From Streptomyces sp. SA15 (lineage in GTDB: Bacteria > Actinomycetota > Actinomycetes > Streptomycetales > Streptomycetaceae): a stretch of DNA of 64,000 bases. The notes under the pieces were generated by a model. That model worked only from the letters and a program-made list of their open reading frames with translations. It was not told the origin of the DNA and made no database searches. Position numbers and translations under genes: made by a program. The DNA lies in contig NZ_NTGE01000093.1 in assembly GCF_002291145.1 (NCBI RefSeq), positions 1 through 64,000 of the forward strand. Reading direction: 5' to 3'. Shown here in pieces: positions 29,391 through 37,493 of the stretch. Position 1 is the first letter of the stretch, and the number at the start of each line of letters is the position of its first letter.

Positions 29391-30515
29391 ATGGCAGGAA
29401 CCGACCGCGAGAAGGCCCTGGATGCCGCGCTCGCACAGATTGAACGGCAATTCGGCAAGGGCGCGGTCATGCGCATGGGCGACAGGTCGAAGGAGCCCAT
29501 CGAGGTCATCCCGACCGGGTCGACCGCGCTCGACGTGGCCCTCGGCGTCGGCGGCCTGCCGCGCGGCCGCGTCATCGAGGTCTACGGCCCCGAGTCCTCC
29601 GGCAAGACGACCCTGACCCTGCACGCGGTGGCGAACGCGCAGAAGGCCGGCGGTCAGGTCGCGTTCGTGGACGCGGAGCACGCTCTCGACCCCGAGTACG
29701 CGCAGAAACTGGGCGTCGACATCGACAACCTGATCCTTTCCCAGCCGGACAACGGCGAGCAGGCCCTGGAAATCGTGGACATGCTGGTCCGCTCCGGCGC
29801 CCTCGACCTCATCGTCATCGACTCCGTCGCCGCGCTCGTCCCGCGCGCGGAGATCGAGGGCGAGATGGGCGACAGCCACGTCGGTCTGCAGGCCCGCCTG
29901 ATGAGCCAGGCCCTGCGGAAGATCACCAGCGCCCTCAACCAGTCCAAGACCACCGCGATCTTCATCAACCAGCTCCGCGAGAAGATCGGCGTGATGTTCG
30001 GCTCCCCGGAGACCACGACCGGTGGCCGGGCACTGAAGTTCTACGCCTCGGTGCGACTCGACATCCGACGCATCGAGACGCTGAAGGACGGCACCGACGC
30101 GGTCGGCAACCGCACCCGCGTCAAGGTCGTCAAGAACAAGGTCGCGCCACCCTTCAAGCAGGCCGAGTTCGACATCCTCTACGGCCACGGCATCAGCCGC
30201 GAGGGCGGCCTGATCGACATGGGCGTGGAGCACGGCTTCGTCCGCAAGGCCGGCGCCTGGTACACGTACGAGGGCGACCAGCTCGGCCAGGGCAAGGAGA
30301 ACGCCCGCAACTTCCTGAAGGACAACCCCGACCTCGCCAACGAGATCGAGAAGAAGATCAAGGAGAAGCTGGGCGTCGGGGTCCGGCCGGAGCCGTCGGC
30401 CGTCGAGCCGGGCGCGGACGCCGCGGTCTCCGCCGCCGCGGACGACGCCGCTAAGGCGGTGCCCGCTCCGGCGGCCAAGGCGGCCAAGACCAAGGCCGCG
30501 GCGGTCAAGAGCTGA
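29391..30515 (+). CDS. recA: Recombinase RecA
   Basis: RecA forms filaments on single-stranded DNA, drives strand exchange and triggers LexA self-cleavage. The 374-residue product has Walker A GPESSGKT (Lys72), LIVIDSVAALVP, loop L2 (GVMFGSPETTTGG) and an Ala/Lys-rich C-terminal tail ending AAAVKS, as in other Streptomyces. ATG 29391 gives the usual 374-residue length; a further in-frame ATG at 29325 adds non-family sequence. recX starts 3 nt after the stop. Confidence 0.98.
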   Translation: MAGTDREKALDAALAQIERQFGKGAVMRMGDRSKEPIEVIPTGSTALDVALGVGGLPRGRVIEVYGPESSGKTTLTLHAVANAQKAGGQVAFVDAEHALDPEYAQKLGVDIDNLILSQPDNGEQALEIVDMLVRSGALDLIVIDSVAALVPRAEIEGEMGDSHVGLQARLMSQALRKITSALNQSKTTAIFINQLREKIGVMFGSPETTTGGRALKFYASVRLDIRRIETLKDGTDAVGNRTRVKVVKNKVAPPFKQAEFDILYGHGISREGGLIDMGVEHGFVRKAGAWYTYEGDQLGQGKENARNFLKDNPDLANEIEKKIKEKLGVGVRPEPSAVEPGADAAVSAAADDAAKAVPAPAAKAAKTKAAAVKS

Positions 30516-30518
30516 TCC

Positions 30519-31403
30519 GTGACACGACGAACCGACTGGGCCGAGTACGCCTACCCGGACGCTCCGCGTGAGCGGGGTGGGGTAGGCGACGAGGGCTCCG
30601 CGCACGCCGGCGTGAGCGGCGGCGACCCGGCCCACGGCGTGGACGGGGCTTATGAGCGGGAGGCGTGGTACGGCAGGGCCGGCTCGTATGGCGACGAGTC
30701 AGCTGGTGGACAGCGGCTGGACGGCGGGCCGGACGGTGGCTCGGCGTTCGGCGCCGATGCGTACCCCGGCGGCTCGCGCCGGGGTGGTGGGGCCCATGGC
30801 GCGGGCGGCGCACGCGGACGCCGTCGGCGCGGTCGCACGGAGCCGTCCGGTGAGGACGGAGGCGCCTCCTCTTCGTCGAGGGCCGGGCAGGGGGAGCCTC
30901 CAGGGGACCCGGTGGAGCAGGCACGGGCAATCTGTCTGCGCCTGCTCACCGGGACCCCACGTACGCGGAAGCAGCTCGCGGACGCCCTGAGTAAGCGGGA
31001 GATCCCGGATGACGCCGCCGAGGAGGTGCTGTCGCGGTTCGAGGAGGTCGGCCTGATCAACGACAGCGCGTTCGCGGACGCCTGGGTGGAGTCCCGGCAC
31101 CACGGCAGGGGGTTGGCGCGGCGCGCACTCGCGCAGGAACTGCGGACCAAGGGCGTCGACCCAACGCTGGTCGACGCGGCCGTCGCCCAGCTCGACTCCG
31201 AGCAGGAGGAGGCGACCGCGCGCGAGCTCGTCGCCCGCAAGCTGCGCACGACCCGCGGCCTGGACCGCGACAAGCGGCTGCGTCGCCTCGCGGGGATGCT
31301 GGCTCGCAAGGGCTATCCCGAGGGCATGGCTCTGCGGGTGGTCCGGCAGGCGCTGGAAGAGGAGGGCGAGGACACGGAATTCCTCGGGGACGAGGGGCTC
31401 TGA
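30519..31403 (+). CDS. recX: RecX, regulator of RecA
   Basis: RecX limits RecA filament growth and activity. The conserved RecX domain covers about residues 128-285 (ICLRLLTGTPRTRKQLADAL, then YPEGMALRVVRQALEE). It is preceded by an unusually long Gly/Arg/Ala-rich disordered extension of about 120 residues. The GTG at 30519 is 3 nt after the recA stop with only a weak ribosome site, so translation probably depends on coupling to recA; a downstream start cannot be excluded. Confidence 0.9.
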   Translation: MTRRTDWAEYAYPDAPRERGGVGDEGSAHAGVSGGDPAHGVDGAYEREAWYGRAGSYGDESAGGQRLDGGPDGGSAFGADAYPGGSRRGGGAHGAGGARGRRRRGRTEPSGEDGGASSSSRAGQGEPPGDPVEQARAICLRLLTGTPRTRKQLADALSKREIPDDAAEEVLSRFEEVGLINDSAFADAWVESRHHGRGLARRALAQELRTKGVDPTLVDAAVAQLDSEQEEATARELVARKLRTTRGLDRDKRLRRLAGMLARKGYPEGMALRVVRQALEEEGEDTEFLGDEGL

Positions 31404-31788
31404 ACGAGTCCTTCGGGGACGAGGCGTTCCGGGCGAGGCTTCGGAGGTGAGAGCTCGGAACGGCGAAAGGGCCAACAAGAGGGCTGCGTGGCCCGGCGGC
31501 CCGGACACGGTGGACGCGCGGGGGCGCCCATCGCGTTCGGGAGCCGGGCACGCTGCGGGGCACAGGTGTCCCGGCACGGTCCTCCCCGTCGTTGACGTCA
31601 CCGTCCTCCGTCGCCCGCACCTCGCCGGTATGCCGGTACGGCGGGTCTGCTCGCCCTGGCCGCCACCGCCGTACCCGGGCGCACCGCGCTCAGGACCCGG
31701 CCGGTGACGGCGGCCACGGCGAAGGAGTAGGCCGACCGCGGCAAAGGGGCAGGGGCGCCTACGACGTGACGTCCTTACAAGAAGACGC
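31404..31788. other. 385-nt gap after recX, no gene; local direct and inverted repeats
   Basis: No convincing gene is seen on either strand. CGCCTACGACGT occurs at 31756-31767 and again at 31786-31797. GTGACGTC (31766-31773) and GACGTCAC (31793-31800) form an inverted repeat that spans the rhodanese stop codon and may act as its terminator. A short Ala-rich open stretch ending TAG near 31729 could be a remnant but is too short to call. Confidence 0.5.
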
Positions 31789-32190
31789 CTACGACGTCAC
31801 CGGAAGCCCCGCCGCCTTCCACGCCTGGAACCCGCCGACCAGATCGGTGGCCCGGCGCAGCCCCAACCGGTGCAGGGACTCGGCCGCCAGGCTGGAGGCG
31901 TAGCCCTCGTTGCAGAGCACCACGACACGCAGGTCGTGGCCGGTGGCCTCGGGGGCGCGGTGGCTGCCCTGCGGATCGAGGCGCCACTCCAGCTCATTGC
32001 GCTCCACGACGAGGGCGCCGGGTATCAGGCCGTCCCGCTCGCGCAGAGCCGCGTAGCGGATGTCCACCAGCAGCGCGTCCCCGGCCCGGACGGCCTCGTA
32101 CGCCTCCCGTGGCTCGATCCGCTCGTATCCCTCGCGGACCCGCTCCAGCAACTCGTCGATACCGACCGGCCGTTCATCAAAGCCGTTCAT
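31789..32190 (-). CDS. Rhodanese-like sulfurtransferase
   Basis: The 133-residue single-domain rhodanese has VDIRYAALRERDGLIPGALVVER as the substrate-side strand-loop and active-site loop CNEGYASS with persulfide Cys93, then GGFQAWKAAG. It moves sulfane sulfur. ATG 32190 follows GGGAGGGG. It lies 28 nt after the cysteine dioxygenase stop on the same strand, so the pair probably acts together on sulfur released from cysteine. Confidence 0.92.
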   Translation of the reverse strand: MNGFDERPVGIDELLERVREGYERIEPREAYEAVRAGDALLVDIRYAALRERDGLIPGALVVERNELEWRLDPQGSHRAPEATGHDLRVVVLCNEGYASSLAAESLHRLGLRRATDLVGGFQAWKAAGLPVTS

Positions 32191-32218
32191 CGCCGCCCCT
32201 CCCTTGCTCCCGTTCCGC

Positions 32219-32758
32219 TCACTGCCAGTCCTCCGGGCGCTCCACCTGCTCCAGGTGCAGGATCTGACCAGTGCGGCTGTAGCGGCGGATTCGTGGCAGC
32301 GGCGGGTAGTAGGCGTGGACAGAGATCGCGTGCCGCTCGGTGGACTCGTTGAGGACCTCGTGGACGTGGTGGCGGCCGAAGGCGCGGCCCTGCCCGGCCG
32401 GCAGCCGGCGCTCCCGGTCCACGCCGTCGGTCAGTTCCAGCGTCTTCCAGCCGTCGGTGGGCAGCCGGGCGGCGAGCGAGTTCTCCTTGAGTTCGCCGGA
32501 GGCGGTGAGGAAGGCGCCGACCGAGTCGGCGTGGTCGTGCCAGCCGGTGCCGCTGCCGGGCGGCCAGCCGATCAGCCAGGCCTCGCTGCCGCCGGGACCC
32601 TCCAGCCGCACCCAGGTGCGGCCCTCCGGGTCGAGTGGGAGCGAGGCGATCAACTCGGCGTCAGCGGCCGTACGCCGTACGAAGTCGAGCAGGTCCGCCT
32701 GCGTGGGGGCGGCGACTTGGGGAGACCCAGCGGGGGACACAAGGGGAGAGACAGACAC
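32219..32758 (-). CDS. Cysteine dioxygenase type I family protein
   Basis: This non-haem iron enzyme should oxidise cysteine (or a related thiol) to its sulfinate. The 179-residue cupin has metal ligands in GWHDHADSVGAF (His74, His76) and RHHVHEV (His133). GTG 32758 is chosen because AGGAC lies 7 nt upstream; GTG 32764 would be only 1 nt from it. It is preceded by a Cys-rich leader ORF and alternative hairpins (separate entries) and followed by the rhodanese. Thiol specificity (cysteine or mercaptopropionate) cannot be fixed from sequence. Confidence 0.9.
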   Translation of the reverse strand: MSVSPLVSPAGSPQVAAPTQADLLDFVRRTAADAELIASLPLDPEGRTWVRLEGPGGSEAWLIGWPPGSGTGWHDHADSVGAFLTASGELKENSLAARLPTDGWKTLELTDGVDRERRLPAGQGRAFGRHHVHEVLNESTERHAISVHAYYPPLPRIRRYSRTGQILHLEQVERPEDWQ

Positions 32759-32774
32759 GGGCACCGTCCTGATG

Positions 32775-32818
32775 AGCGTTCGCGAGGAGCGCGCGACAAC
32801 GCTGGAGCGACGCGCGCT
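32775..32818 (-). promoter_or_regulatory. Alternative hairpins (attenuator-like) before cysteine dioxygenase
   Basis: Hairpin A pairs AGCGCGCG (32811-32818 as read on the minus strand) with CGCGCGCT (32788-32795), 8 bp with a 15-nt loop. Hairpin B pairs AGCGTT at 32798-32803 with AACGCT at 32775-32780, extended by CGCG/CGCG past a 2-nt bulge. B uses the loop and one arm of A, so the two cannot coexist. B ends 4 nt before the AGGAC ribosome site. Neither has a T tract, so control of translation or Rho access is more likely than intrinsic termination. Confidence 0.6.
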
Positions 32819-32842
32819 TGAGAGAAGACGAGGAATGCGAAT

Positions 32843-32929
32843 TCAGCAGGACGGGCGACACACGCAGCCCGCATAGCGGACGAGGTCCATGTGGACCCTC
32901 CGCCACAGGCGCACACAGGTGTCGGTCAT
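32843..32929 (-). CDS. Leaderless cysteine-rich leader peptide (28 residues)
   Basis: The ORF reads Met-Thr-Asp-Thr-Cys at the start and ends HMDLVRYAGCVCRPSC, with three cysteines in the last seven residues and Cys as the final sense codon. The segment RRVHMDLVRYAG resembles the small Streptomyces ORFs that genome annotations call putative leader peptides (from memory). A promoter starts exactly 7 nt before the ATG and there is no ribosome site, so it should be translated from a leaderless mRNA. The stop is 84 nt before the cysteine dioxygenase start, with two exclusive hairpins between. Confidence 0.75.
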   Translation of the reverse strand: MTDTCVRLWRRVHMDLVRYAGCVCRPSC

Positions 32930-32936
32930 GATCCGG

Positions 32937-32965
32937 AGTACACCACGACGGTGCGGACGGGTCAA
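32937..32965 (-). promoter_or_regulatory. Promoter of the leader peptide-cysteine dioxygenase-rhodanese unit
   Basis: On the minus strand TTGACC (32960-32965), a 17-nt spacer and TGTACT (32937-32942) form a good HrdB-type promoter. The -10 ends 7 nt before the leader ATG, so transcription should begin at the A of the start codon. Confidence 0.75.
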
Positions 32966-32969
32966 CTCA

Positions 32970-32997
32970 CCGTCACTATGTGGACACACAGTGACGG
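32970..32997 (-). promoter_or_regulatory. 28-nt interrupted palindrome upstream of the -35
   Basis: CCGTCACT (32970-32977) and AGTGACGG (32990-32997) form perfect 8-bp arms, with TGTG and CACA facing each other inside. It lies 4 nt upstream of the -35 of the sulfur unit (operator candidate) and 14 nt downstream of the FAD monooxygenase stop (terminator candidate). Sequence alone cannot separate the two. Confidence 0.6.
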
Positions 32998-33011
32998 CGA
33001 GTACAGACGCG

Positions 33012-34655
33012 TCAGCGAGAACCGGCCCCCGCACCCGCCTCCGCCTTGGCCGCCCCGCCCAGCGCCGCCTCGGCCGCCGTGTACAGGTCGGCCGGCCGCA
33101 CTCCGGTCAGCGCCGTGACCAGGTGACCGTCGGGCCGTACGAGAAGGACGGTGTGGGGGGCGGCGCCCGGGTACTCCTCGGCGACCAACAGCTCGGCCGG
33201 GTGCGGCAGCGCGGTCACCGCCGCGGCCAGCCGGGGCATGATCCCGGCGGTCACCCAGTGCTTGCGCTCCCACACGCCCGTGCCCGGCGCGATCAGTACG
33301 ACGAGCAGGGCGCCACGACCGAGGCGGTCGCGCAGCTGTACGAAGGAGCCGTCCTCCGCGGTGACCCGTACATCGGTGACCTGCGCCCCGGGCGGAGTAT
33401 CGACGGGCGTCTCGCCTTCGAGGCTCGGCGGTGCGAGCGGCGAGTCGGCGTACGCCCCCGGCGCACCGAGCGTGCCGCGCCCCAAGTGACCGTCCGTGAG
33501 CAGCGCGTCGTGGCCGCGGGCCGAGCCGGGGACGTAGGTGCGCAGCCCTCCGCCGCCACGCAGCAGCGGCAGCGCCTGGTCGGCGGCGCGCAGCCGGGCG
33601 GCGACGATGGCGCGCCGCTCGGTCTGGTAACTGTCGAGCAGCGCCTCGTGCGGCCCGTGGTGCCAGGCCAGCGCCAGCTTCCAGGCGAGGTTGTCGGCGT
33701 CGCGGAGCCCCTCGTCCAGCCCCTGCGTGCCCAGCGCCCCGAGCAGGTGCGCCGCGTCCCCGGCGAGGAAGACCCGGCCGACGCGCCAACGGCGGGCCAC
33801 TCGGTGGTGGACCGTGTGCACGCCGGTGTCGAGGAGTTCGTACGGCGGTGTCGAGCCGCCGGTCCAGCCGGCCAGGGTCTCCCGGACGCGGGCCACCAGC
33901 AGCTCGGGCGTGACCAGGTCCTTGCCCGGCGGCAGCAGCCAGTCCAGCCGCCACACCCCGTCCGGCAGGGGGCGTCCGGTGATCTCGCCGGCCGACGGGC
34001 CGGACGTCCGCCACGGCGGCATCCGGTGCAGCAACGCTTCGCCGGGCCAGGGGAGTTCCGCGCGCAGTGCGGCCACGGCGTGTCGCTCCACCGCCGTACG
34101 GCCCGGGAAGCGGATGTCCTGCAGCTTGCGCACCGTCGAGCGGGTGCCGTCGCAGCCGACCAGGTAACTGCCGCGCCACCAGGTGCCCTTGGGGCCGCGG
34201 GTGTGGGCCGTGACGCCTGAAGGTTCCTGCTCGATGGTGTCGAGGCGGCTGTTCACGGCGATCTTGACGAGGGGCTGGCCGGCGAGGGCGGCGCGCAGGG
34301 CCCCGGTGAGCAGATGCTGGGCGAGGTGGAGCGGGGCGGGGCCGGCACTGACGACGTCTGTGTCGCCGTCGGCGCCGGTGTCGTCCGTGCTCCCGAACGT
34401 GACCTTGCGCATCACCTGCTTGCGCCGCATCGACCGCCATCCGGCCCAATGGACTCCGGCCTCGGCGAGCGGCACGCCGGTCAGCCGCTCCATGAGGGCG
34501 GTGGTGTCCTCGCGCAGCACCACCGTGCGCGCGAGACGCGGTTCGTCCTTGCCCGGCCCCTCGTCGAGGACGACGGACGGCACGTCCTGACGGGCCAGCG
34601 CCAGGGCGAGCGTGAGCCCGACGGGCCCCGCTCCGACGATGATCACCGGATCCAC
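33012..34655 (-). CDS. FAD-dependent aromatic monooxygenase
   Basis: The 547-residue class A flavoprotein monooxygenase (PheA/TfdB family) has the FAD motif GAGPVGL near the N terminus (VDPVIIVGAGPVG), the DG motif (VGCDGTRSTVRK), the GD motif (VFLAGDAAHLLGALGTQGLDEGLRDADNLAWKL) and a C-terminal thioredoxin-like region. The substrate is unknown. GTG 34655 is chosen because CAGGGGGCG lies at good spacing. It is a single-gene unit between the glu operon terminator and the sulfur unit. Confidence 0.9.
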   Translation of the reverse strand: MDPVIIVGAGPVGLTLALALARQDVPSVVLDEGPGKDEPRLARTVVLREDTTALMERLTGVPLAEAGVHWAGWRSMRRKQVMRKVTFGSTDDTGADGDTDVVSAGPAPLHLAQHLLTGALRAALAGQPLVKIAVNSRLDTIEQEPSGVTAHTRGPKGTWWRGSYLVGCDGTRSTVRKLQDIRFPGRTAVERHAVAALRAELPWPGEALLHRMPPWRTSGPSAGEITGRPLPDGVWRLDWLLPPGKDLVTPELLVARVRETLAGWTGGSTPPYELLDTGVHTVHHRVARRWRVGRVFLAGDAAHLLGALGTQGLDEGLRDADNLAWKLALAWHHGPHEALLDSYQTERRAIVAARLRAADQALPLLRGGGGLRTYVPGSARGHDALLTDGHLGRGTLGAPGAYADSPLAPPSLEGETPVDTPPGAQVTDVRVTAEDGSFVQLRDRLGRGALLVVLIAPGTGVWERKHWVTAGIMPRLAAAVTALPHPAELLVAEEYPGAAPHTVLLVRPDGHLVTALTGVRPADLYTAAEAALGGAAKAEAGAGAGSR

Positions 34656-34828
34656 GGCGCGGCGCCCCCTGCCCGCAGCGGTGTCCCGAGGGACGTGAGT
34701 GAACAGGAAGGTGGAGCAGGGTGCACGATCACAGAACGTATGCAACAGACTGGGCGCCAGCCGGTCAAGCTGGACGCACTTCCGGTGACCCGTCACGTCG
34801 GGTGCCGCCGACGATGATCACAAGCGTC

Positions 34829-34858
34829 GGAGGCAGTGGCGCGCTCGCCACTGCCTCC
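34829..34858 (-). terminator. Terminator of the glu operon
   Basis: A perfect 13-bp stem (34829-34841 with 34846-34858, GGAGGCAGTGGCG) has a 4-nt loop. It lies 33 nt after the gluD stop on the minus strand and has no T run. Confidence 0.85.
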
Positions 34859-34869
34859 TCGCCGCTCGA

Positions 34870-34884
34870 GTCATGTCACATGAC
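34870..34884. repeat. 15-nt palindrome after gluD
   Basis: GTCATGTCACATGAC is a perfect palindrome around a central C, between the gluD stop and the operon terminator. It could be a protein site or part of the termination region. Confidence 0.5.
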
Positions 34885-34890
34885 TGGCCG

Positions 34891-35799
34891 TCAAATGGTG
34901 CCTCCGGCGCCGGTCCCGTAGCTGCCGCGCACCTCGGCGGCGTTGAGCTCCTCGACGTCCTCCTTGCCGAGGACCGTTCCGGTGCCCCTCTTGCTGCGCC
35001 GCAGCCTGCCCTCCAGCCAGCTCGCGAAGCTGGTGAGGATGAAGTTGAGCACGATGTAGATGACCGCCACCACGATGAAGCTCTGAACGACGTTGGCGTA
35101 GTTGGCAGCGAGTGTGCCGCGCGTGTTGAGCAGCTCGGTGAACCCGATCATCACGCCGCCCAGCGCCGTGTCCTTCACGATGACCACGAGCTGGCTGACG
35201 ATGGCCGGCAGCATCGCGGTGACGGCCTGCGGCAGCAGGACGTTGGTCATCGTCTGGCCCTTGCGCAGGCCGATGGCCATCGCGGCCTCCGACTGGCCCT
35301 TGGGCAGGGACAGGATGCCGGCCCGTACGATCTCGGCGAGGACGGACGCGTTGTAGAGCACCAGGCCGGTGACGACCGCGTAGAGGGGCCGCTGTTCGCT
35401 GGTGACGTTCGTGTAGCGGTCGTAGAACTCGTTGGCGAACAGCATCAGCAGCAGGACCGGGATCGCCCGGAAGAACTCGACCACCACGCCGGCCGGACCC
35501 CGCACCCACCGGTGGTCGGAGAGGCGCGAGATACCGAAGAACGCGCCCAGCGGAAGGGCGATCAGCATGGCCAGTGTCGCGGCCTTCAGCGTGTCGCCGA
35601 GGCCTGGCAGCAGATACGTCGTCCAGGCCTGGGACTCGGTGAACGGCTTCCACAGGGCCCAATTCAGCTGGCCCTTGTCGTCCATGGTCTGCCAGACCCA
35701 CCACAGGAGCAGGGCGAGCAGGACGAAGAAGACTATTGAGAGGAGCACGTTGCGCCGCTTGGCGCGGGGCCCCGGAGTGTCGTAGAGAACGGAGCTCAT
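34891..35799 (-). CDS. gluD: Glutamate ABC transporter permease GluD
   Basis: The 302-residue permease of the polar amino acid family has an N-terminal membrane helix, a core of about five helices with the family's GLGDTLKAA segment, and the EAA loop (EAAMAIGLRKGQTMTNVLLPQAV) that docks on the ATPase. A charged C-terminal tail of about 40 residues follows the last helix. The start overlaps the gluC stop by 4 nt (ATGA). It forms the membrane channel together with GluC. Confidence 0.93.
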   Translation of the reverse strand: MSSVLYDTPGPRAKRRNVLLSIVFFVLLALLLWWVWQTMDDKGQLNWALWKPFTESQAWTTYLLPGLGDTLKAATLAMLIALPLGAFFGISRLSDHRWVRGPAGVVVEFFRAIPVLLLMLFANEFYDRYTNVTSEQRPLYAVVTGLVLYNASVLAEIVRAGILSLPKGQSEAAMAIGLRKGQTMTNVLLPQAVTAMLPAIVSQLVVIVKDTALGGVMIGFTELLNTRGTLAANYANVVQSFIVVAVIYIVLNFILTSFASWLEGRLRRSKRGTGTVLGKEDVEELNAAEVRGSYGTGAGGTI

Positions 35800-36470
35800 C
35801 GCTTCACCGCCAGTCGCTTGCTCAGCCAGCCCAGGATGAGGCCGGTCGGGAGGGTCAGTACCACGAACCCGAATGCGAAGACGGCGCCGATGAGCAGCGT
35901 CTGGGCCTCGTTCTCGATCATTTCCTTCATCAGGAGGGCGGCCTCGGCCACGCCGATCGCGGCCGCCACGGTCGTGTTCTTGGTCAGGGCGATCAGCACG
36001 TTGGCCAGCGGGCCGATCACCGAACGGAAGGCCTGCGGCAGGACGATCAGCCGCAGGGTCTGGGTGAAGTTCAGCCCGATGGCACGGGCCGCCTCGGCCT
36101 GTCCGAGCGGCACCGTGTTGATGCCGGAACGAATCGCCTCGCAGACGAAGGCCGCGGTGTAGGCGACGAGACCGAGGACCGCCAGGCGGAAGCCCTGGTC
36201 TTCGAAGTCGGACGCACCCATCGTCACGCCGAAGATGTCGGCGAGGCCGAGCGAAGTGAAGACGATGATGACGGTCAGGGGGATGTTCCGGACGATGTTG
36301 ACGTAGGCCGTGCCGAACCCGCGCATGAGCGGCACCGGGCTGACCCGCATCGCGGCCAGGAGGGTGCCCCAGACCAGGGAGCCGACGCCGGAGAAGACGG
36401 TGAGCTGTACCGTCGTCCAGAAGGCGCCCAACAGGCTCGGGTCGTCATAGTCTGAAAGAAAGTCGAACAC
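35796..36470 (-). CDS. gluC: Glutamate ABC transporter permease GluC
   Basis: The 224-residue inner-membrane permease has about five helices and the EAA loop EAARAIGLNFTQTLRLIVLPQAF. It starts at GTG 36470 after GCGGGAAATC. A strong hairpin lies in the gap to gluB, which may set a lower membrane-component level relative to the binding protein. GluC and GluD share the HisM-type permease fold but differ in length. Confidence 0.93.
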   Translation of the reverse strand: MFDFLSDYDDPSLLGAFWTTVQLTVFSGVGSLVWGTLLAAMRVSPVPLMRGFGTAYVNIVRNIPLTVIIVFTSLGLADIFGVTMGASDFEDQGFRLAVLGLVAYTAAFVCEAIRSGINTVPLGQAEAARAIGLNFTQTLRLIVLPQAFRSVIGPLANVLIALTKNTTVAAAIGVAEAALLMKEMIENEAQTLLIGAVFAFGFVVLTLPTGLILGWLSKRLAVKR

Positions 36471-36512
36471 GATTTCCCGCGCTTCCGGGTGTGTGGCGTA
36501 CGTGGACAGCGC

Positions 36513-36552
36513 GGCGTGCCGCCGCCTTGATCGCAGTCGGCGACGGCACGCC
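36513..36552 (-). terminator. gluB-gluC intercistronic hairpin
   Basis: GGCGTGCCG (36513-36521) pairs with CGGCACGCC (36544-36552), extended by CGCC/GGCG past a C-A mismatch. Such hairpins after a binding-protein gene often protect its mRNA or cause partial termination. Confidence 0.65.
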
Positions 36553-36566
36553 CGTGAACCCTCGAG

Positions 36567-37412
36567 CTACTTGACGATGTTGCCGATCTTCGGCGCGGGC
36601 TCGTTCTTGTAGTTGGCCGGACCGAAGTTCTCGTCGACCGCCTTCTGCCAGGACTTGTCGCTGACCATCTTCTCCAGGGCGGCGTTGATCTTGTTGAGGG
36701 TCTCGGTGTCGCCCTTCTTCACACCGATGCCGTAGTTCTCGTTGCTGAGCTTGAGGCCGGTGAGCTTGAACTGGCCCTTGTACTGCTCCTGCGCGGCGAA
36801 GCCGGCGAGGATCGAGTCGTCCGTGGTCAGCGCGTCCACGGCGCCGCTCTGCAGAGCGGCGATGCACTCCGAATAGCCGCTGTTCTGCTTGAGGTTGGCC
36901 TTCGGCGCGATCTCTTCCTTGACGTTCTGCGCCGAGGTGGAGCCGGTCACCGAGCACAGGTTCTTGCCGTTGAGGTCGGTGCCCTCGGTGATGTCCGAGT
37001 CGGCCTTGACCAGCAGGTCCTGGTGAGCCAGCAGGTAGGGGCCGGCGAAGTCGACCTTCTTCTGGCGCTCCTCGTTGATCGAGTAGGTGGCCGCGATGAA
37101 CTTCACGTCGCCACGGGCGAGCGCGTTCTCGCGGTCGGCGCTCTTGGTCTCGACCCACTCGATCTGGTCGGGCTCGTAACCGAGCTCCTTGGCCACGTAG
37201 GTCGCCACGTCCACGTCGAAGCCGGAGAAGGACCCGTCCGGCTCCTTCAGACCGAGGCCCGGCTGGTCGTACTTGATGCCGATCTTGATCTTGTCGCCAC
37301 CACCGGAGGAGGCGGAGTCGCCGTCGTTGCCGTTGTCGCCACCGCATGCTGTGGCGCTGAGGGCGAGTGCGAGGACGGCGGCCGAGGCGGCGGTGACCTT
37401 GCGGAGCTTCAT
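36567..37412 (-). CDS. gluB: Glutamate-binding lipoprotein GluB
   Basis: The 281-residue solute-binding protein has a signal peptide with lipobox LSATAC (lipidated Cys near residue 23), a Gly/Ser/Asp linker and the family 3 periplasmic-binding domain (IKIGIKYDQPGLGL, then GFDVDVATYVAKELG and NAALEKMVSDKSWQKAV). It captures extracellular glutamate at the membrane surface. The ATG at 37412 is chosen over 37421 because AAAGGATG is then correctly spaced. Confidence 0.95.
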   Translation of the reverse strand: MKLRKVTAASAAVLALALSATACGGDNGNDGDSASSGGGDKIKIGIKYDQPGLGLKEPDGSFSGFDVDVATYVAKELGYEPDQIEWVETKSADRENALARGDVKFIAATYSINEERQKKVDFAGPYLLAHQDLLVKADSDITEGTDLNGKNLCSVTGSTSAQNVKEEIAPKANLKQNSGYSECIAALQSGAVDALTTDDSILAGFAAQEQYKGQFKLTGLKLSNENYGIGVKKGDTETLNKINAALEKMVSDKSWQKAVDENFGPANYKNEPAPKIGNIVK

Positions 37413-37493
37413 GGTGAACATCCTTTGAGTGGTGAAAGATGCGTGCCGTCAGAGGCGGGTGACGCAGGCCTGCAGGCGGGCGCGGGTGCGCCG

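Noticed and set aside
31592..31903. Open frame after recX, and an Ala-rich stretch ending near 31729
   Set aside because: Codon bias is poor and the first overlaps the rhodanese gene on the other strand; at most a decayed remnant.
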